The notes: a model not told the origin generated them from the sequence alone. A stretch of DNA of 64,000 nucleotides from Niveibacterium microcysteis (GCF_017161445.1 NZ_CP071060.1:4154001-4218000); one strand, 5' to 3'. Positions 37,055-46,808 are shown, counted from the stretch's first letter. Translations and numbers: made by a program.

Positions 37055-40000
37055 ATGACGAACGCGGCGCAAGGCCCAGGTTCGCCCCGGCGCAAACGCC
37101 GGAGCCGCATCCTGAAGGGGATCGCAGGCGTAGTAGTTTTGGGCGGCGCCGCAGTCGGCGGCCTTGCCTGGTACGAGGCGAGTACCTCGTACTTTCAGTC
37201 TCGCTACCTCACCAAGTGGGGTCAGCGCATGTCGTTCAAGGTGGCACCGGGCAAGAGCGACGCGATCCGCTTTCCGGCTAACGGCCCCTTTGATCAGCGC
37301 CTCGGGTACAGCGCGCTCCCGCAGTTGATGCCACGCCTTGCTGCGCGTGGCTATGTGGTGACGGAACAAGCGCGGATCTCCGCCGACATGGCACGCGCGG
37401 TCGACGCCGGGCTGTTTGCGCCGTATCGCGAAAAGACGCAAGGCGGCCTGACGATCACCGATTGCAACAACCAGGCGCTATTCACCTCGCGCTTCCCGGA
37501 ACGCGTGTACGACCGTTTCGAGTCAGTGCCGGACCTGCTCGTGCGCAGCCTGCTGTACATCGAAAACCGCGAGCTGCTGAGCCCCGAGCACGCCACGAAG
37601 AACCCCGCAATCGAGTGGGACCGCTTCCTGAAGGCCGCCGCGGATCAGCTGATCCGCAAGATCGACGCGGACCACGATGCGCACGGTGGCAGCACGCTGG
37701 CAACGCAGATCGAGAAATACCGTCATTCACCCGAGGGCCGCACCAGTTCGCCGCGCGAAAAGCTGCAGCAGATGGCCTCGGCCTCGCTGCGGGCCTACCT
37801 GCAGGGCGAGGACACAACGGCTGTACGGCGCCAGCTCGCACTTGACTACCTCAACACCGTACCGCTCGCCGCGAAGCCGGGCTACGGTGAGGTGATCGGC
37901 ATTGGCGACGGCATGGCGGCGTGGTACGGGCGCGACTTCGGCGAGGTCAATGCGCTGCTGCGTAACCCGAACGCGAATCCCGCGCAGCGTGGGCTGGCCT
38001 ACAAACAAGCCTTGTCGCTGATGATTTCGCAGCGCCGCCCAAGCGGCTTCCTGGCCGACCAGAAGGCGCTCGAATCGCTTACCAACGCGCACCTGCGGCT
38101 GCTCACGAGCGAAGGCATCATCCCGGCCGCGTTGCGCGACGCAGCGCTCTCGCAGCCCTTGCGCCTGCAGCGCAGCGCGCAAAGCGTGGCAACGCATTCC
38201 TTGGGCGGGCGCAAGGCCGCGGTGGTGACACGCACGCAGCTTTCCAGCCTGCTTGGTGTGCCGCGGCTCTATGACCTCGACCGCATGGACATGAGCGCAA
38301 CCAGCTCGCTCGACACCGCATTACAGCGCAAGGTGACGGAAACCCTGCGCGCGATCTCGAACCCCGAGGCCGCCAAGGAAGCCGGGCTGGTTGGCGAGCG
38401 CATGCTCGGCGGCGGCGATCCGTCGAAGGTGATCTACAGCTTCACGCTGTTCGAGCGGGCCAACGGCGCCAACCTCGTCCGGGTACAAACCGACAACTTC
38501 GATCAGCCTTTCGATATCAACGAGGGGACAAAGCTTGACCTCGGCTCGACCGCCAAGCTGCGCACGCTGGTCTCCTACCTCGAGATCATCGCCCGCCTGC
38601 ACGACAAGCTTGAGCCGCTGGAGCGCGAAGCCCTGCTGAAGATGCCGGTCGCGCAGCAGGATCATCTGACGCAATGGGCGGTTACCTACCTCGCCGACGC
38701 CAAGGATCGCAGCCTTGAAGCCATGCTGCAGGCCGCGATGGATCGCAAGTACTCAGCCAGCCCTGCGGAGAGCTTCTTCACCGGCGGCGGCCTGCTGACC
38801 TTCGAGAACTTCGACAAGCGCGATAACGACCGCATCGTGACGGTGCGCGAATCGCTGCAGCGCTCGATCAACCTCGCGTTCATCCGGATCATGCGCGACA
38901 TCGTGCGACACACGATGTTCAACATGCCCAGTTCCAGCGCAACGCTGCTCGACGATCACAAGGATCCTAAGCGCCAGGAATACCTCGCCCGCTTCGCCGA
39001 CCGCGAAGGCAAGGAATTCATCCTGCGCTTCTACAAGAAGTACCAGGGCAAGAGCAGCAGCGAAGCGCTCGAAAGCCTGCTGCAGGGCATCCATCCGACG
39101 CCCAAGCGGCTGACGACAATATTCCGGTCGCTCGATCCCGGCGCCGATGCCGCACAGCTGGGCGCTTTCCTCGAACAGAACCTGCCCAACGCGTCGGTTG
39201 AATCGTCCAGCATCGAACGGCTCTACGAGGCCTACTCGCCCGATCGCTACGACCTCGCTGACCGCGGCTACCTCGCCGGAGTGCACCCGCTCGAACTGTG
39301 GCTGGTCGGCCACCTGCGTACGCACCCGAAGGCGACGCTGTCGCAGGTGATTGCCGACAGCGCCGACGAACGCCAGAACGTCTATCGCTGGCTGTTCAAG
39401 ACGCGTTTCAAGAGCGCCCAGGACGTGCGCATCAAGCAACTCGTGGAGGTCGAGGCCTTCCTCGAGATCCACAAGATGTGGAAGCGCCTGGGCTACCCCT
39501 TCGACACCCTGGTGCCGTCATACGCGACGGCGCTCGGAAGCTCGGCAGACCGCCCCGCAGCGCTGGCCGAACTCGTCGGCGTGCTGCTCAACGATGGCGT
39601 CCGGCTGCCCACCGTGCGGCTCGACCAGATGCAGTTCGCCAAAGGCACCCCTTACGAGACTCGCTTGGCCTACGTGCCGCCGAAGGGCGAAAGGGTGCTG
39701 CCGAGTGAAGTCGCTCGCATCGCGCGCGAGACGATGGCGCTGGTCGTCGAGAACGGCACGGCGAAGCGCCTCAGCGGCGTGTTCAAACGCCCGGACGGCT
39801 CGCCGATCACCGTGGGTGGCAAAACCGGCACCGGCGACCATCGTTTCGAGGTGTACGGCAAAGGCGGCGTGCTGATTTCGGAACGCGTCGTGAGCCGCTC
39901 GGGCACGTTGGTGTTCTATATCGGTGAGCGGCACTTCGGCACCGTCACCGCCTACGTCAAGGGGCCGGAAGCAGCGAACTACAGCTTTACCAGCTCGCTG

Positions 40001-40141
40001 CCGGCGCAGCTCCTGAAAGTGCTGGCGCCGCAGCTGATTGGCGAGATCAACCGCAGCGAGAACATTGGCACCGGCAGTTGCAAACCCGCACCGGTGGCCG
40101 CCCCTGAGGCAGCGCCCGCAGAAACGAAAACGGCCGGTTGA
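37055..40141 (+). CDS. Class A penicillin-binding protein, divergent
   Basis: 1028 residues, a bifunctional peptidoglycan synthase with a short basic cytoplasmic tail and one membrane anchor (about residues 20-42). The glycosyltransferase part has I-E-N-R-E-L (about 168, matching the catalytic Glu region E-D-R-x-F) and G-G-S-T-L-A-T-Q (about 210). Both depart from the usual E-D-x-x-F-x-x-H and G-G-S-T-I-T-Q-Q forms. The transpeptidase has S-T-A-K (about 496), S-I-N (about 604) and K-T-G-T (about 922). The gap between SxN and KTGT is over 300 residues, much longer than normal, so a large insertion is present. It is divergent from the YhcH-like gene. Its stop codon lies inside its own terminator. 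Confidence 0.87.
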   Translation: MTNAAQGPGSPRRKRRSRILKGIAGVVVLGGAAVGGLAWYEASTSYFQSRYLTKWGQRMSFKVAPGKSDAIRFPANGPFDQRLGYSALPQLMPRLAARGYVVTEQARISADMARAVDAGLFAPYREKTQGGLTITDCNNQALFTSRFPERVYDRFESVPDLLVRSLLYIENRELLSPEHATKNPAIEWDRFLKAAADQLIRKIDADHDAHGGSTLATQIEKYRHSPEGRTSSPREKLQQMASASLRAYLQGEDTTAVRRQLALDYLNTVPLAAKPGYGEVIGIGDGMAAWYGRDFGEVNALLRNPNANPAQRGLAYKQALSLMISQRRPSGFLADQKALESLTNAHLRLLTSEGIIPAALRDAALSQPLRLQRSAQSVATHSLGGRKAAVVTRTQLSSLLGVPRLYDLDRMDMSATSSLDTALQRKVTETLRAISNPEAAKEAGLVGERMLGGGDPSKVIYSFTLFERANGANLVRVQTDNFDQPFDINEGTKLDLGSTAKLRTLVSYLEIIARLHDKLEPLEREALLKMPVAQQDHLTQWAVTYLADAKDRSLEAMLQAAMDRKYSASPAESFFTGGGLLTFENFDKRDNDRIVTVRESLQRSINLAFIRIMRDIVRHTMFNMPSSSATLLDDHKDPKRQEYLARFADREGKEFILRFYKKYQGKSSSEALESLLQGIHPTPKRLTTIFRSLDPGADAAQLGAFLEQNLPNASVESSSIERLYEAYSPDRYDLADRGYLAGVHPLELWLVGHLRTHPKATLSQVIADSADERQNVYRWLFKTRFKSAQDVRIKQLVEVEAFLEIHKMWKRLGYPFDTLVPSYATALGSSADRPAALAELVGVLLNDGVRLPTVRLDQMQFAKGTPYETRLAYVPPKGERVLPSEVARIARETMALVVENGTAKRLSGVFKRPDGSPITVGGKTGTGDHRFEVYGKGGVLISERVVSRSGTLVFYIGERHFGTVTAYVKGPEAANYSFTSSLPAQLLKVLAPQLIGEINRSENIGTGSCKPAPVAAPEAAPAETKTAG

Positions 40142-40156
40142 ACCGGCCGTTTTTCT
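40126..40156 (+). terminator. Rho-independent terminator overlapping the stop codon
   Basis: AAAACGGCCGGTT-GAA-CCGGCCGTTTTTCTTT. The stem contains the TGA stop of the PBP gene (40139-40141). The A-run also lets it act for the convergent lipoprotein gene on the minus strand. Confidence 0.87.
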
Positions 40157-40170
40157 TTGCTGCACGGGAG

Positions 40171-42795
40171 TCAGTTGATCGCGATCGATTGCAGGTTCAA
40201 ACCCCCTGTCACGACTTCGAGCCTCACCACAACAAGCCCCGCAGGTATCGCGACGCTCAAGGGGGTGCTCTGCAGCAGCGTGCCACCGGTCGCCAGCACC
40301 ACCTGGCCCTTCTTCACGCCGTTGATCCACACATTGATCGTCGCGCCGGTGTAGGACACGCCGAAGACACTGAGCGTGCCGCTGAAAGCCTTGGCTGCGT
40401 GTGCCGGTGCAGCGACCCACTCGCCGGCATCGTTGCCGCCGAGGCAGGGCTTCGCATCGCAGGTCGTCACGTAGTCGTAGCCTGAGCGAATCCTGTAGTC
40501 GATCTGGTCGGTCGGTACGATCGTGCCGGGCAACGCCGCACCCAGGGTGACGGCCGCGCGCGGCTGGCTCTGCAGCTGGCCGAGCGCTTTGTACTTGGGG
40601 GTCGCCAGCGTCGTGATGTCGGGCGTGAACTCCCACTTCGGCGTTCCGCGCGCCACGTAGTACACGAGCAGGTCGCCGCCCTGCTGCGACCACGCGTCGT
40701 GCGTCTTCACGACCATGTCCTGCATCCGCGGGTCGGCATTCAGCGCGCGTGCGTCGGTGTCGCCATAGTTGTCGAGGCTGGGCCCGCCCTCGTAGGCGAT
40801 GCGCTTGAGGCCGTAGTTGGCCGCCCACACTGCGTCGACGCCGAATCCTTTGACGTTTGCTGCGGGCGGGTAGTTGCCGGCGGCGAAGTAGCCGTCGCGA
40901 TCGGTCTTGTCCGCCGGCTCGTTGGTGGCACCGTAGTAGCCCGAGCCCCCCGCGCCGTAGAGGTAGTCGGACACCTGACGGGCCGGCGACTGGCCTCGTG
41001 CATAGCTATCCAGCCAGTTCAGCGCCTGCGACAGCGTCATCTGGCCATCGCCCTGCTGCGTCATCAACACCGGGCGAACGCGCGTCATCATCGAGGCGTC
41101 GCCATACACGCCACGGAAGATGTCGCTGACCAACGCCATGCGATAGGCCGGGTAGCGCCACATCTTGAACCAGATGCTGGATTCCGCCGGTGTCAACAGC
41201 GGATGCCCCGCCGGCAGCGCACCGACGATGTCCTGGATCACGCCGAAGCAGCGGAAGCCGCCTGCCGAGTTCCAGATCTCGTTGGCGTATTCAAGGTAGA
41301 CCCGCAAGCCCGGATCCAGCGGCGGGTAGGCCGGGTTCGTCTGCGCGCTCGTGTAGGGGTTCGTGCCGTCGCTCCCGTAGCGGAGCGTCAGCGCCACCTT
41401 GCGCACATAGTCATCATCCGCGGCCACCGGGATGTTGATCCAGCAGTCGGCGTGCACCGCGTTGCAGAGCTGAATCTGGTGCTCAAGCGCCACGCCCAGT
41501 GCAGAGCTGTCGTACACCAGCCCGCCGGGGCCGACGTAGGGGCCACCCTGGCGCGAGAAGTGCAGCGGCGTCATGCGGTCGGCCCAGTGCTGCACGAGAT
41601 TCGAGTTGGTCGCCGTCCAGTCCATCATGCGGACGGCGTGGGTCTTCGCAAGGGCCGCCACGTAAGGCGCGGTAAACACGACGCTGCCGTCGGCGGGGTA
41701 GCCAGGCCGATAGAGCCGCATGTTGGTAAAACCGGAATTCAGCGCACTGCCCGCGGTGCGCCGCGTGTTCTTCAGGATGATGCCGACGCTACCCGTCGCA
41801 GTCGCAGCGTAGGTCACGTCGGCCGTCGTGGTGTTCGTGGCGGCGTCATACTTCTTGTTGCTCACCGTGCCGCCCACCCACATCAGCGAAACGTCCGCCT
41901 GGCCGTTGAAGATGAGCTTGTAGGTGCCATTGATCTGAGCCGGTGTCCCGGTCAGCACCACCGTCGAGGCATCCGCGGTTGGCCAGCCAAGCGCATCGAT
42001 GCCCCCCACCGGCTTGCTCCATTCGATCGCGTCCTGCCACGGACGCGCCTGCTTCATCGCATCGGCGAACGCGAGGCCGCCGTCCCAATCGCTGAGGAAC
42101 CAGGTATTCATGCCGAAGCGGTTGCGCGTCGAATCCTCGGCCGGCAGTACCGGCAAACCGGCGCTTGGGGTGGCCGAGACCTCGGCGCTGTCCGCGCTCT
42201 CGCCCTGCGCAGTCACGACGGACACAACGTAGTAGTACGGCGTGCCGTTGCTGCGGCCGGTATCGGTGAAGTGGGCAACGGTGGGCGAGGCCACCAGGGT
42301 GTAGGGGCCACCCGCGTTGGCGGCACGCTTGACGTGATAGGCCGTCGCAGTCGCGACGGCGTTCCAGCTCAGAGTCACCTGGGTATCCGCACCCAGGGCA
42401 CTAACCCCCGTGGGCGGCGCCAAGGCCGCCACCGGCATCGCCGAGACCTCCGCGGAGCGCGCGCTCTCACCCGCCGCGTTGCTGGCGCTGAGCACGTAGT
42501 AGTAGGTGATGCCGTTCGACAGTCCGCTATCGGTGTAGGTCGCGGCGCTGGGCGACGCAACCGCGGTGTAGGGCCCGCCGGCAGTCGTCGAGCGCATCAG
42601 GCGATAGCTGGTCGCGCCACTGCTGGCAGTCCAGCTGATCACGACCTGCGCGTCACCTCCGCTTGCAACGACACCAGTCGGTGCGACCGGCGCAGTGCCG
42701 CCACCGCCTCCGCCACCATCGCCGCCGCCTCCACCGCCACAGGCGACAAGCAGGACTGACAGGCACATCAGAAGCAGAAAGCGCAGGGTTCGCAT
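40171..42795 (-). CDS. Large lipoprotein with two FN3 domains and glycosidase-like core
   Basis: 874 residues from the ATG at 42795. A signal peptide with lipobox L-L-V-A-C (Cys19) is followed by a Gly-only/Asp linker, then two fibronectin type III domains (about 35-120 and 125-210) with the typical A-P-T-G-V start and Y-Y-Y-V motif. The remaining 650 residues look like a secreted glycoside-hydrolase-type TIM barrel with the acid/base-like E-Y-A-N-E-I-W-N (about residue 505) and a C-terminal beta-sandwich. I cannot assign a GH family or substrate. Open frames extend upstream to 42990 but contain no better start. Convergent with the PBP gene. Confidence 0.8.
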   Translation of the reverse strand: MRTLRFLLLMCLSVLLVACGGGGGGDGGGGGGGTAPVAPTGVVASGGDAQVVISWTASSGATSYRLMRSTTAGGPYTAVASPSAATYTDSGLSNGITYYYVLSASNAAGESARSAEVSAMPVAALAPPTGVSALGADTQVTLSWNAVATATAYHVKRAANAGGPYTLVASPTVAHFTDTGRSNGTPYYYVVSVVTAQGESADSAEVSATPSAGLPVLPAEDSTRNRFGMNTWFLSDWDGGLAFADAMKQARPWQDAIEWSKPVGGIDALGWPTADASTVVLTGTPAQINGTYKLIFNGQADVSLMWVGGTVSNKKYDAATNTTTADVTYAATATGSVGIILKNTRRTAGSALNSGFTNMRLYRPGYPADGSVVFTAPYVAALAKTHAVRMMDWTATNSNLVQHWADRMTPLHFSRQGGPYVGPGGLVYDSSALGVALEHQIQLCNAVHADCWINIPVAADDDYVRKVALTLRYGSDGTNPYTSAQTNPAYPPLDPGLRVYLEYANEIWNSAGGFRCFGVIQDIVGALPAGHPLLTPAESSIWFKMWRYPAYRMALVSDIFRGVYGDASMMTRVRPVLMTQQGDGQMTLSQALNWLDSYARGQSPARQVSDYLYGAGGSGYYGATNEPADKTDRDGYFAAGNYPPAANVKGFGVDAVWAANYGLKRIAYEGGPSLDNYGDTDARALNADPRMQDMVVKTHDAWSQQGGDLLVYYVARGTPKWEFTPDITTLATPKYKALGQLQSQPRAAVTLGAALPGTIVPTDQIDYRIRSGYDYVTTCDAKPCLGGNDAGEWVAAPAHAAKAFSGTLSVFGVSYTGATINVWINGVKKGQVVLATGGTLLQSTPLSVAIPAGLVVVRLEVVTGGLNLQSIAIN

Positions 42796-43020
42796 GGCGA
42801 GTCTCGGTGAGTGCAACGGGCAAGGAGTGGCAGATATTCGCCCATCATATCCGCGCAACACCACGCCGGTTTGACGGCATCGGGGTGAGACCCCGATTTG
42901 CGCGCTGTGGGCACGCCCGCAGCGCGGGTGTTCCGGCGGCAGCCGTTTGGTGGGTGCGCCGGCCTCTGGTATACACGCCCGGGGCCACAAGCCCGTCCCA
43001 GACCCAGCCCGGAGAACCCC

Positions 43021-44478
43021 GTGTCAGCGCTCAGAGCCCGACTGTCGAACATCCCCGAGGGCGCAGGCGCGCTCTTCTTCATCCAGATCTTCGCGACGCT
43101 CGGCTTCGCGGTGCTCTATTCGACGCTGGTGCTGTATGCCACCCAGCATCTGAAGTTCAGCAACGCGCAAGCGGCGGCGACGATGGGCGTGTTCGGCGCC
43201 TTCAACTACGGCCTGCACCTATTCGGCGGCTACCTCGGCGGGCGCTTCCTCTCGAACCGCAACCTGTTCGTCGGCGGCATGGTGCTGCAGGTGATCGGCT
43301 GTGCGGCCATCGCCGGCGGCACCACCGCGCTGTTCTACAGCGGGCTCGCGCTGTTCCTCACCGGCAGCGGCCTCAACGTGACCTGCCTGAACATGATGCT
43401 GACGCAGCGCTTCCACCCGGACGACATCCGCCGTGAGGGCGCCTTCCTGTGGAACTACGCGGGCATGAACGTCGGCTTCTTCGTTGGCTTCACCGTGGCG
43501 GGCCATTACCAGCTCACAGGGGACTACCCCAGCCTGTTCATCTTCGCGACGATCGGCAATGTGCTGGCAATCGTGATCGCCGGCATCAACTGGCGCGTGC
43601 TGGCGGATCTCGATACGCCGCTGCTCAAGGCCACGCCGGCGCACTTCCGGCTGCGGGCATTGGCGGGTCTCGGGATTCTGGTCGGCCTGGTGCCAGTGGT
43701 GTGGATCATGCTGCAGCACACCGATTCCACCGGCTGGCTCGTCAAGGGGATCTGCACGCTGGTGGGCGTCTGGCTGCTGGTGCTCACCCTCAAGCACCGC
43801 GACGGGCGCGAGCGCAACAACATGAAGGCCTATCTGATCCTCGCGCTCGGGTCGCTGGTGTTCTGGACGCTCTACCAGATGGCGCCGAACGGCCTGCAAT
43901 TGTTCGCGCTCAACAACGTGGACCGCATGGTCCTCGGCATCGAGATCGCGCCGCAGTGGATCCAGAACATCAACGCCGCGGTGATCGTGCTGGGCGGCCC
44001 GCTGATGTCGGCGCTCTTCGTGCGCCTGCGCTCACGTGGCTGGACGATCGACATCCCGAAGCAGTTCGCGCTCGCGCTGGTGCTGATGGGCTTGGGGTTC
44101 CTCGCGTTGCCGGCCGGCATCTCGCTTGCCGGTAGCGACGGCCGCTCCGCGTTTGTGTGGCTGTTCTCCAGCTATGTGCTGCAGAGCGTCGGCGAACTGC
44201 TGATCTCGCCGATCGGCTACGCGATGATCGGCCAGCTGGCGCCACGCGCCTACCAGGGGGTGATGATGGGCAGCTGGATGCTGGTCACCGGCTTGGCGTC
44301 GCTGTTTGCCGGCGACTTCTCGGGCATGATTCCCGAGCCGAGCGAAGGCGCCGCGCTATCGACGAACCCGGCGTATTCGGCGCTGTTCCTGGAGCTGGGC
44401 CTCGGCAGCCTCGCCGTTGGCATCGCGCTGTTCCTGCTGATGCCGACACTCCGCCGCCTGATCCGCGCCGCGGCGTAA
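43021..44478 (+). CDS. POT/PTR2-family proton-coupled peptide transporter
   Basis: 485 residues with 12-14 membrane segments. Family features: G-G-Y-L-G-G-R-F-L-S-N-R (loop 2-3, matching G-G-x-x-A-D-R), N-Y-A-G-M-N-V-G-F-F-V-G (TM5) and Q-W-I-Q-N-I-N (TM7-8 region). The proton-coupling ExxER motif of helix 1 is absent: the matching stretch reads F-I-Q-I-F-A-T-L-G-F. The start is GTG at 43021 with GGAGA 5 nt upstream. It probably imports di- or tripeptides or related compounds, but coupling may differ from DtpA-type members. Convergent with the patatin gene, 8 nt apart. Confidence 0.85.
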   Translation: MSALRARLSNIPEGAGALFFIQIFATLGFAVLYSTLVLYATQHLKFSNAQAAATMGVFGAFNYGLHLFGGYLGGRFLSNRNLFVGGMVLQVIGCAAIAGGTTALFYSGLALFLTGSGLNVTCLNMMLTQRFHPDDIRREGAFLWNYAGMNVGFFVGFTVAGHYQLTGDYPSLFIFATIGNVLAIVIAGINWRVLADLDTPLLKATPAHFRLRALAGLGILVGLVPVVWIMLQHTDSTGWLVKGICTLVGVWLLVLTLKHRDGRERNNMKAYLILALGSLVFWTLYQMAPNGLQLFALNNVDRMVLGIEIAPQWIQNINAAVIVLGGPLMSALFVRLRSRGWTIDIPKQFALALVLMGLGFLALPAGISLAGSDGRSAFVWLFSSYVLQSVGELLISPIGYAMIGQLAPRAYQGVMMGSWMLVTGLASLFAGDFSGMIPEPSEGAALSTNPAYSALFLELGLGSLAVGIALFLLMPTLRRLIRAAA

Positions 44479-44486
44479 GACGCCGC

Positions 44487-45548
44487 TCAGAGCGGCAGCA
44501 GCACCGCTGGGTCGGGCTTCTCGACCCAGCGCGCAAAGGCTTCGGCAATCCGCTCGCATTCGCCCATCGCACGTCGCCAGGCGGCCTCGCGCGCATCGTG
44601 ATCCAGCGCGTAGCGATAAAAGTCGTTGCGATCCGGCAGCTTGCCGTTGGGCAGCTTGGCCAGCAAGGCCGGGCTGGGCGCGATCAACAACATGCTGGAA
44701 AGCCACTCTGGCCCCTTGCCGAAACCCTGCTTGCGCCACGGCAGAAACTTGTCGAGCCAGCCGGGCACTACGCCTTCCACAAAATGCGGGTAAAGGGTCA
44801 GCCCCGGCAGGCGGTGGTAAGGCAGATGAATGTGGTAGTCGATCAGGCCACCATCCCAGTAGTGGGCATCGGGTACGCCGGGGATATGACCCACCGCATC
44901 GCAGATCAACGGAATCGAACCGGACGCGGTGAGCGCTGCGACACAGTTGTCCGCACCCAGCGGATGATGCTGGGTTGCAAACGGGTCCTGCCACAGTGCA
45001 TCGAGTGGGCTTGCCGGGCCGCTCGCGAACACATGCCGATCAAGGTGCCTCGCCAGCCGCGCACGCGACAGTGCATTCGATACCGCAATCCGAGCAAACG
45101 CGGTGCGCGAGGTACGCCCGGCAAGCGGCCCGACCGCGCGCGACACAATCACCCGCAAGGGCACATCAGGGCGCGCCGCCCAGGGTTTCGCAACCGATTC
45201 GGCCAAGCCGACGATCTTCTGCGCCACTTCCGAGGGCGTTACGCCGACGCGATAGCGCTGGCTATGCACATAGGCCTGTGCAAGGCGATCGAGCGCTGCC
45301 AGCGGATCAGCCTGCGCGCCCGCACTCATGCGCCAGGCGCCGATCGAAGCGCCCACCAGCGTCGGCATCGACTTGCCACGCGGCAGCCATTCGCCGAACA
45401 GCCAGCGGTCCAGCGGTATCAGCGCGAGGCCCTTGGGCCCGCCCGCTGCCGCCGGGATGCAGGCGATATCGTCCGGCGACAAGCCGTTGCGGCGGATATG
45501 TTCAAGCGCGCGTGCGCCGGCTCGCAAACGGAAGACAGGATCAGTCAT
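44487..45548 (-). CDS. Patatin-like phospholipase
   Basis: 353 residues from the ATG at 45548. The oxyanion loop G-G-P-K-G (about residues 36-40), nucleophile elbow G-A-S-I-G (Ser68) and D-G-G (about 234) are the patatin Ser-Asp dyad motifs. No signal peptide. Members hydrolyse phospholipids or related lipid esters; the exact substrate is unknown. A GTG start at 45572 would add eight residues. It is on the same strand as the DUF2147 gene 120 nt upstream and may be co-transcribed. Confidence 0.87.
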   Translation of the reverse strand: MTDPVFRLRAGARALEHIRRNGLSPDDIACIPAAAGGPKGLALIPLDRWLFGEWLPRGKSMPTLVGASIGAWRMSAGAQADPLAALDRLAQAYVHSQRYRVGVTPSEVAQKIVGLAESVAKPWAARPDVPLRVIVSRAVGPLAGRTSRTAFARIAVSNALSRARLARHLDRHVFASGPASPLDALWQDPFATQHHPLGADNCVAALTASGSIPLICDAVGHIPGVPDAHYWDGGLIDYHIHLPYHRLPGLTLYPHFVEGVVPGWLDKFLPWRKQGFGKGPEWLSSMLLIAPSPALLAKLPNGKLPDRNDFYRYALDHDAREAAWRRAMGECERIAEAFARWVEKPDPAVLLPL

Positions 45549-45668
45549 AGCGAAAGACCCCGCCGAGCGCACTGCCCGGCGGAGGAATCCTCAGATTGAA
45601 GAAACAGGCGCCGCCGGCCAAGGCAAGGCGCCAGATACAACGTACGCACAGCGACTGCGCCTGAACGC

Positions 45669-46100
45669 TTACTCGCGCACCCAGGTCTGGCTGCGGCCGA
45701 ACAGCGACACTCCGATGAAGCCACGCACCTCGAGCGACTTGCCATCGGGCGACAGCGTCATCTTGGCGCGATAAACCTTGCCGTTGTCCGGATCGAGGAT
45801 CTCGCCCCCTTCGTAGCGCAGTCCATCGCGCTTGAGCCCGTTCATGATCTTCAGGCCGATGATCTTCTGCCCTTTGCGCGCATCGCTGCATTTGTCGCAG
45901 ACCGGATCGGTGTTCTCTCCCGGCTTGAAGAAGACCTTCTCGATCACCGCCTCGAAGTTGCCGGCATGATCCTCGATACGCACGATCGAACGCGGCTTGC
46001 CATCCTCATCGCTGATGGTCTTCCAGCGACCCTCGGCGCTGGGCTCATTCGCCCAGGCACCACCCGCCACCAGCACGGCCAGCCAGATTGCTGCTTTCAT
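45669..46100 (-). CDS. Secreted DUF2147-family protein
   Basis: 143 residues with a signal peptide (cleavage near A-W-A-N, residue 17) and the DUF2147 pattern: G-R-W-K-T-I-S-D-E-D-G-K near the start, C-D-K-C (a CxxC in the middle), G-L-K-I-M-N-G-L and a late R-G-F-I-G-V-S-L-F-G-R-S-Q-T-W-V-R. These small periplasmic proteins probably form a lipocalin-like beta-barrel; their ligand is not established. The gene lies 9 nt after the FAH-family gene and is likely in the same transcript. Confidence 0.86.
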   Translation of the reverse strand: MKAAIWLAVLVAGGAWANEPSAEGRWKTISDEDGKPRSIVRIEDHAGNFEAVIEKVFFKPGENTDPVCDKCSDARKGQKIIGLKIMNGLKRDGLRYEGGEILDPDNGKVYRAKMTLSPDGKSLEVRGFIGVSLFGRSQTWVRE

Positions 46101-46109
46101 GCTCCCCCC

Positions 46110-46808
46110 TCAGGAAACAACGATCGAAATCGACCCCACCCCCTCGATGTGGCCTTCCATGTGATCGCCCGGCGCCACCGGCCCAACGCCTTCAGGCGTG
46201 CCGGTGAACACCAGGTCCCCCGCCTTGAGCGTCCACAGGCGCGAAAGATGAGCGATCACTTCCGGAATCGACCATGTCATTTCGGATAGATCGCCACGCT
46301 GCCGCGTCTCGCCGTTGACCTTCAGCACGATCTCGCCAGCGGTCAGCAGCGGCGCATGACCGCGATGCAGAATGTGCGAGATCGGCGCGGCGTAATCGAA
46401 GGCCTTGCCGGAATCCCAGGGTTGGCCTTTCTCCTTCGCACGCGCCTGCAGGTCGCGCCGGGTCATGTCGAAGCCGCACGCATAGCCCCACACGCAGTCT
46501 GCCGCCTGTTCGGGTGTCAGATCACGCCCGCCCTTTCCAAGCGCCACCACCAGTTCGAATTCGTGATGCAGGTTCTGTGTGGCGGGCGGGTACGGCAACG
46601 CCCCCAGCACGCCGGAAGCCACCGGCAACACCGCATCGGCCGGCTTGCAGAAGAAGAATGGCGGCTCACGCTCCGGGTCGTGGCCCATTTCGCGTGCATG
46701 CGCCGCATAGTTGCGCGCCACGCAGAAGATCCTGCGCACCGGGAACAGCGCCTCGCTGCCCGCCACTGGCACAGCCGGGCGCGCCGGCGGCTCGAAGACA
46801 TAGGTCAT
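46110..46808 (-). CDS. Fumarylacetoacetate hydrolase-family enzyme
   Basis: 232 residues from the ATG at 46808. Family motifs: C-V-A-R-N-Y-A-A-H, F-F-F-C-K-P, H-H-E-F-E-L-V-V (metal-binding Glu residues), G-Y-A-C-G-F-D-M-T-R-R-D, K-A-F-D-Y-A-A-P and F-T-G-T-P-E-G-V-G-P near the end. This family cleaves C-C bonds in diketo or acylpyruvate acids, often in aromatic breakdown; fumarylpyruvate or acylpyruvate hydrolase is most likely, but no pathway neighbours confirm it. A longer open frame to 46871 adds no conserved residues. Confidence 0.88.
   Translation of the reverse strand: MTYVFEPPARPAVPVAGSEALFPVRRIFCVARNYAAHAREMGHDPEREPPFFFCKPADAVLPVASGVLGALPYPPATQNLHHEFELVVALGKGGRDLTPEQAADCVWGYACGFDMTRRDLQARAKEKGQPWDSGKAFDYAAPISHILHRGHAPLLTAGEIVLKVNGETRQRGDLSEMTWSIPEVIAHLSRLWTLKAGDLVFTGTPEGVGPVAPGDHMEGHIEGVGSISIVVS

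Noticed and set aside
40699..42759. 686-codon open frame antisense to the FN3 lipoprotein
   Set aside because: Covers conserved FN3 and barrel regions in the shadow frame; no start signal or domain.
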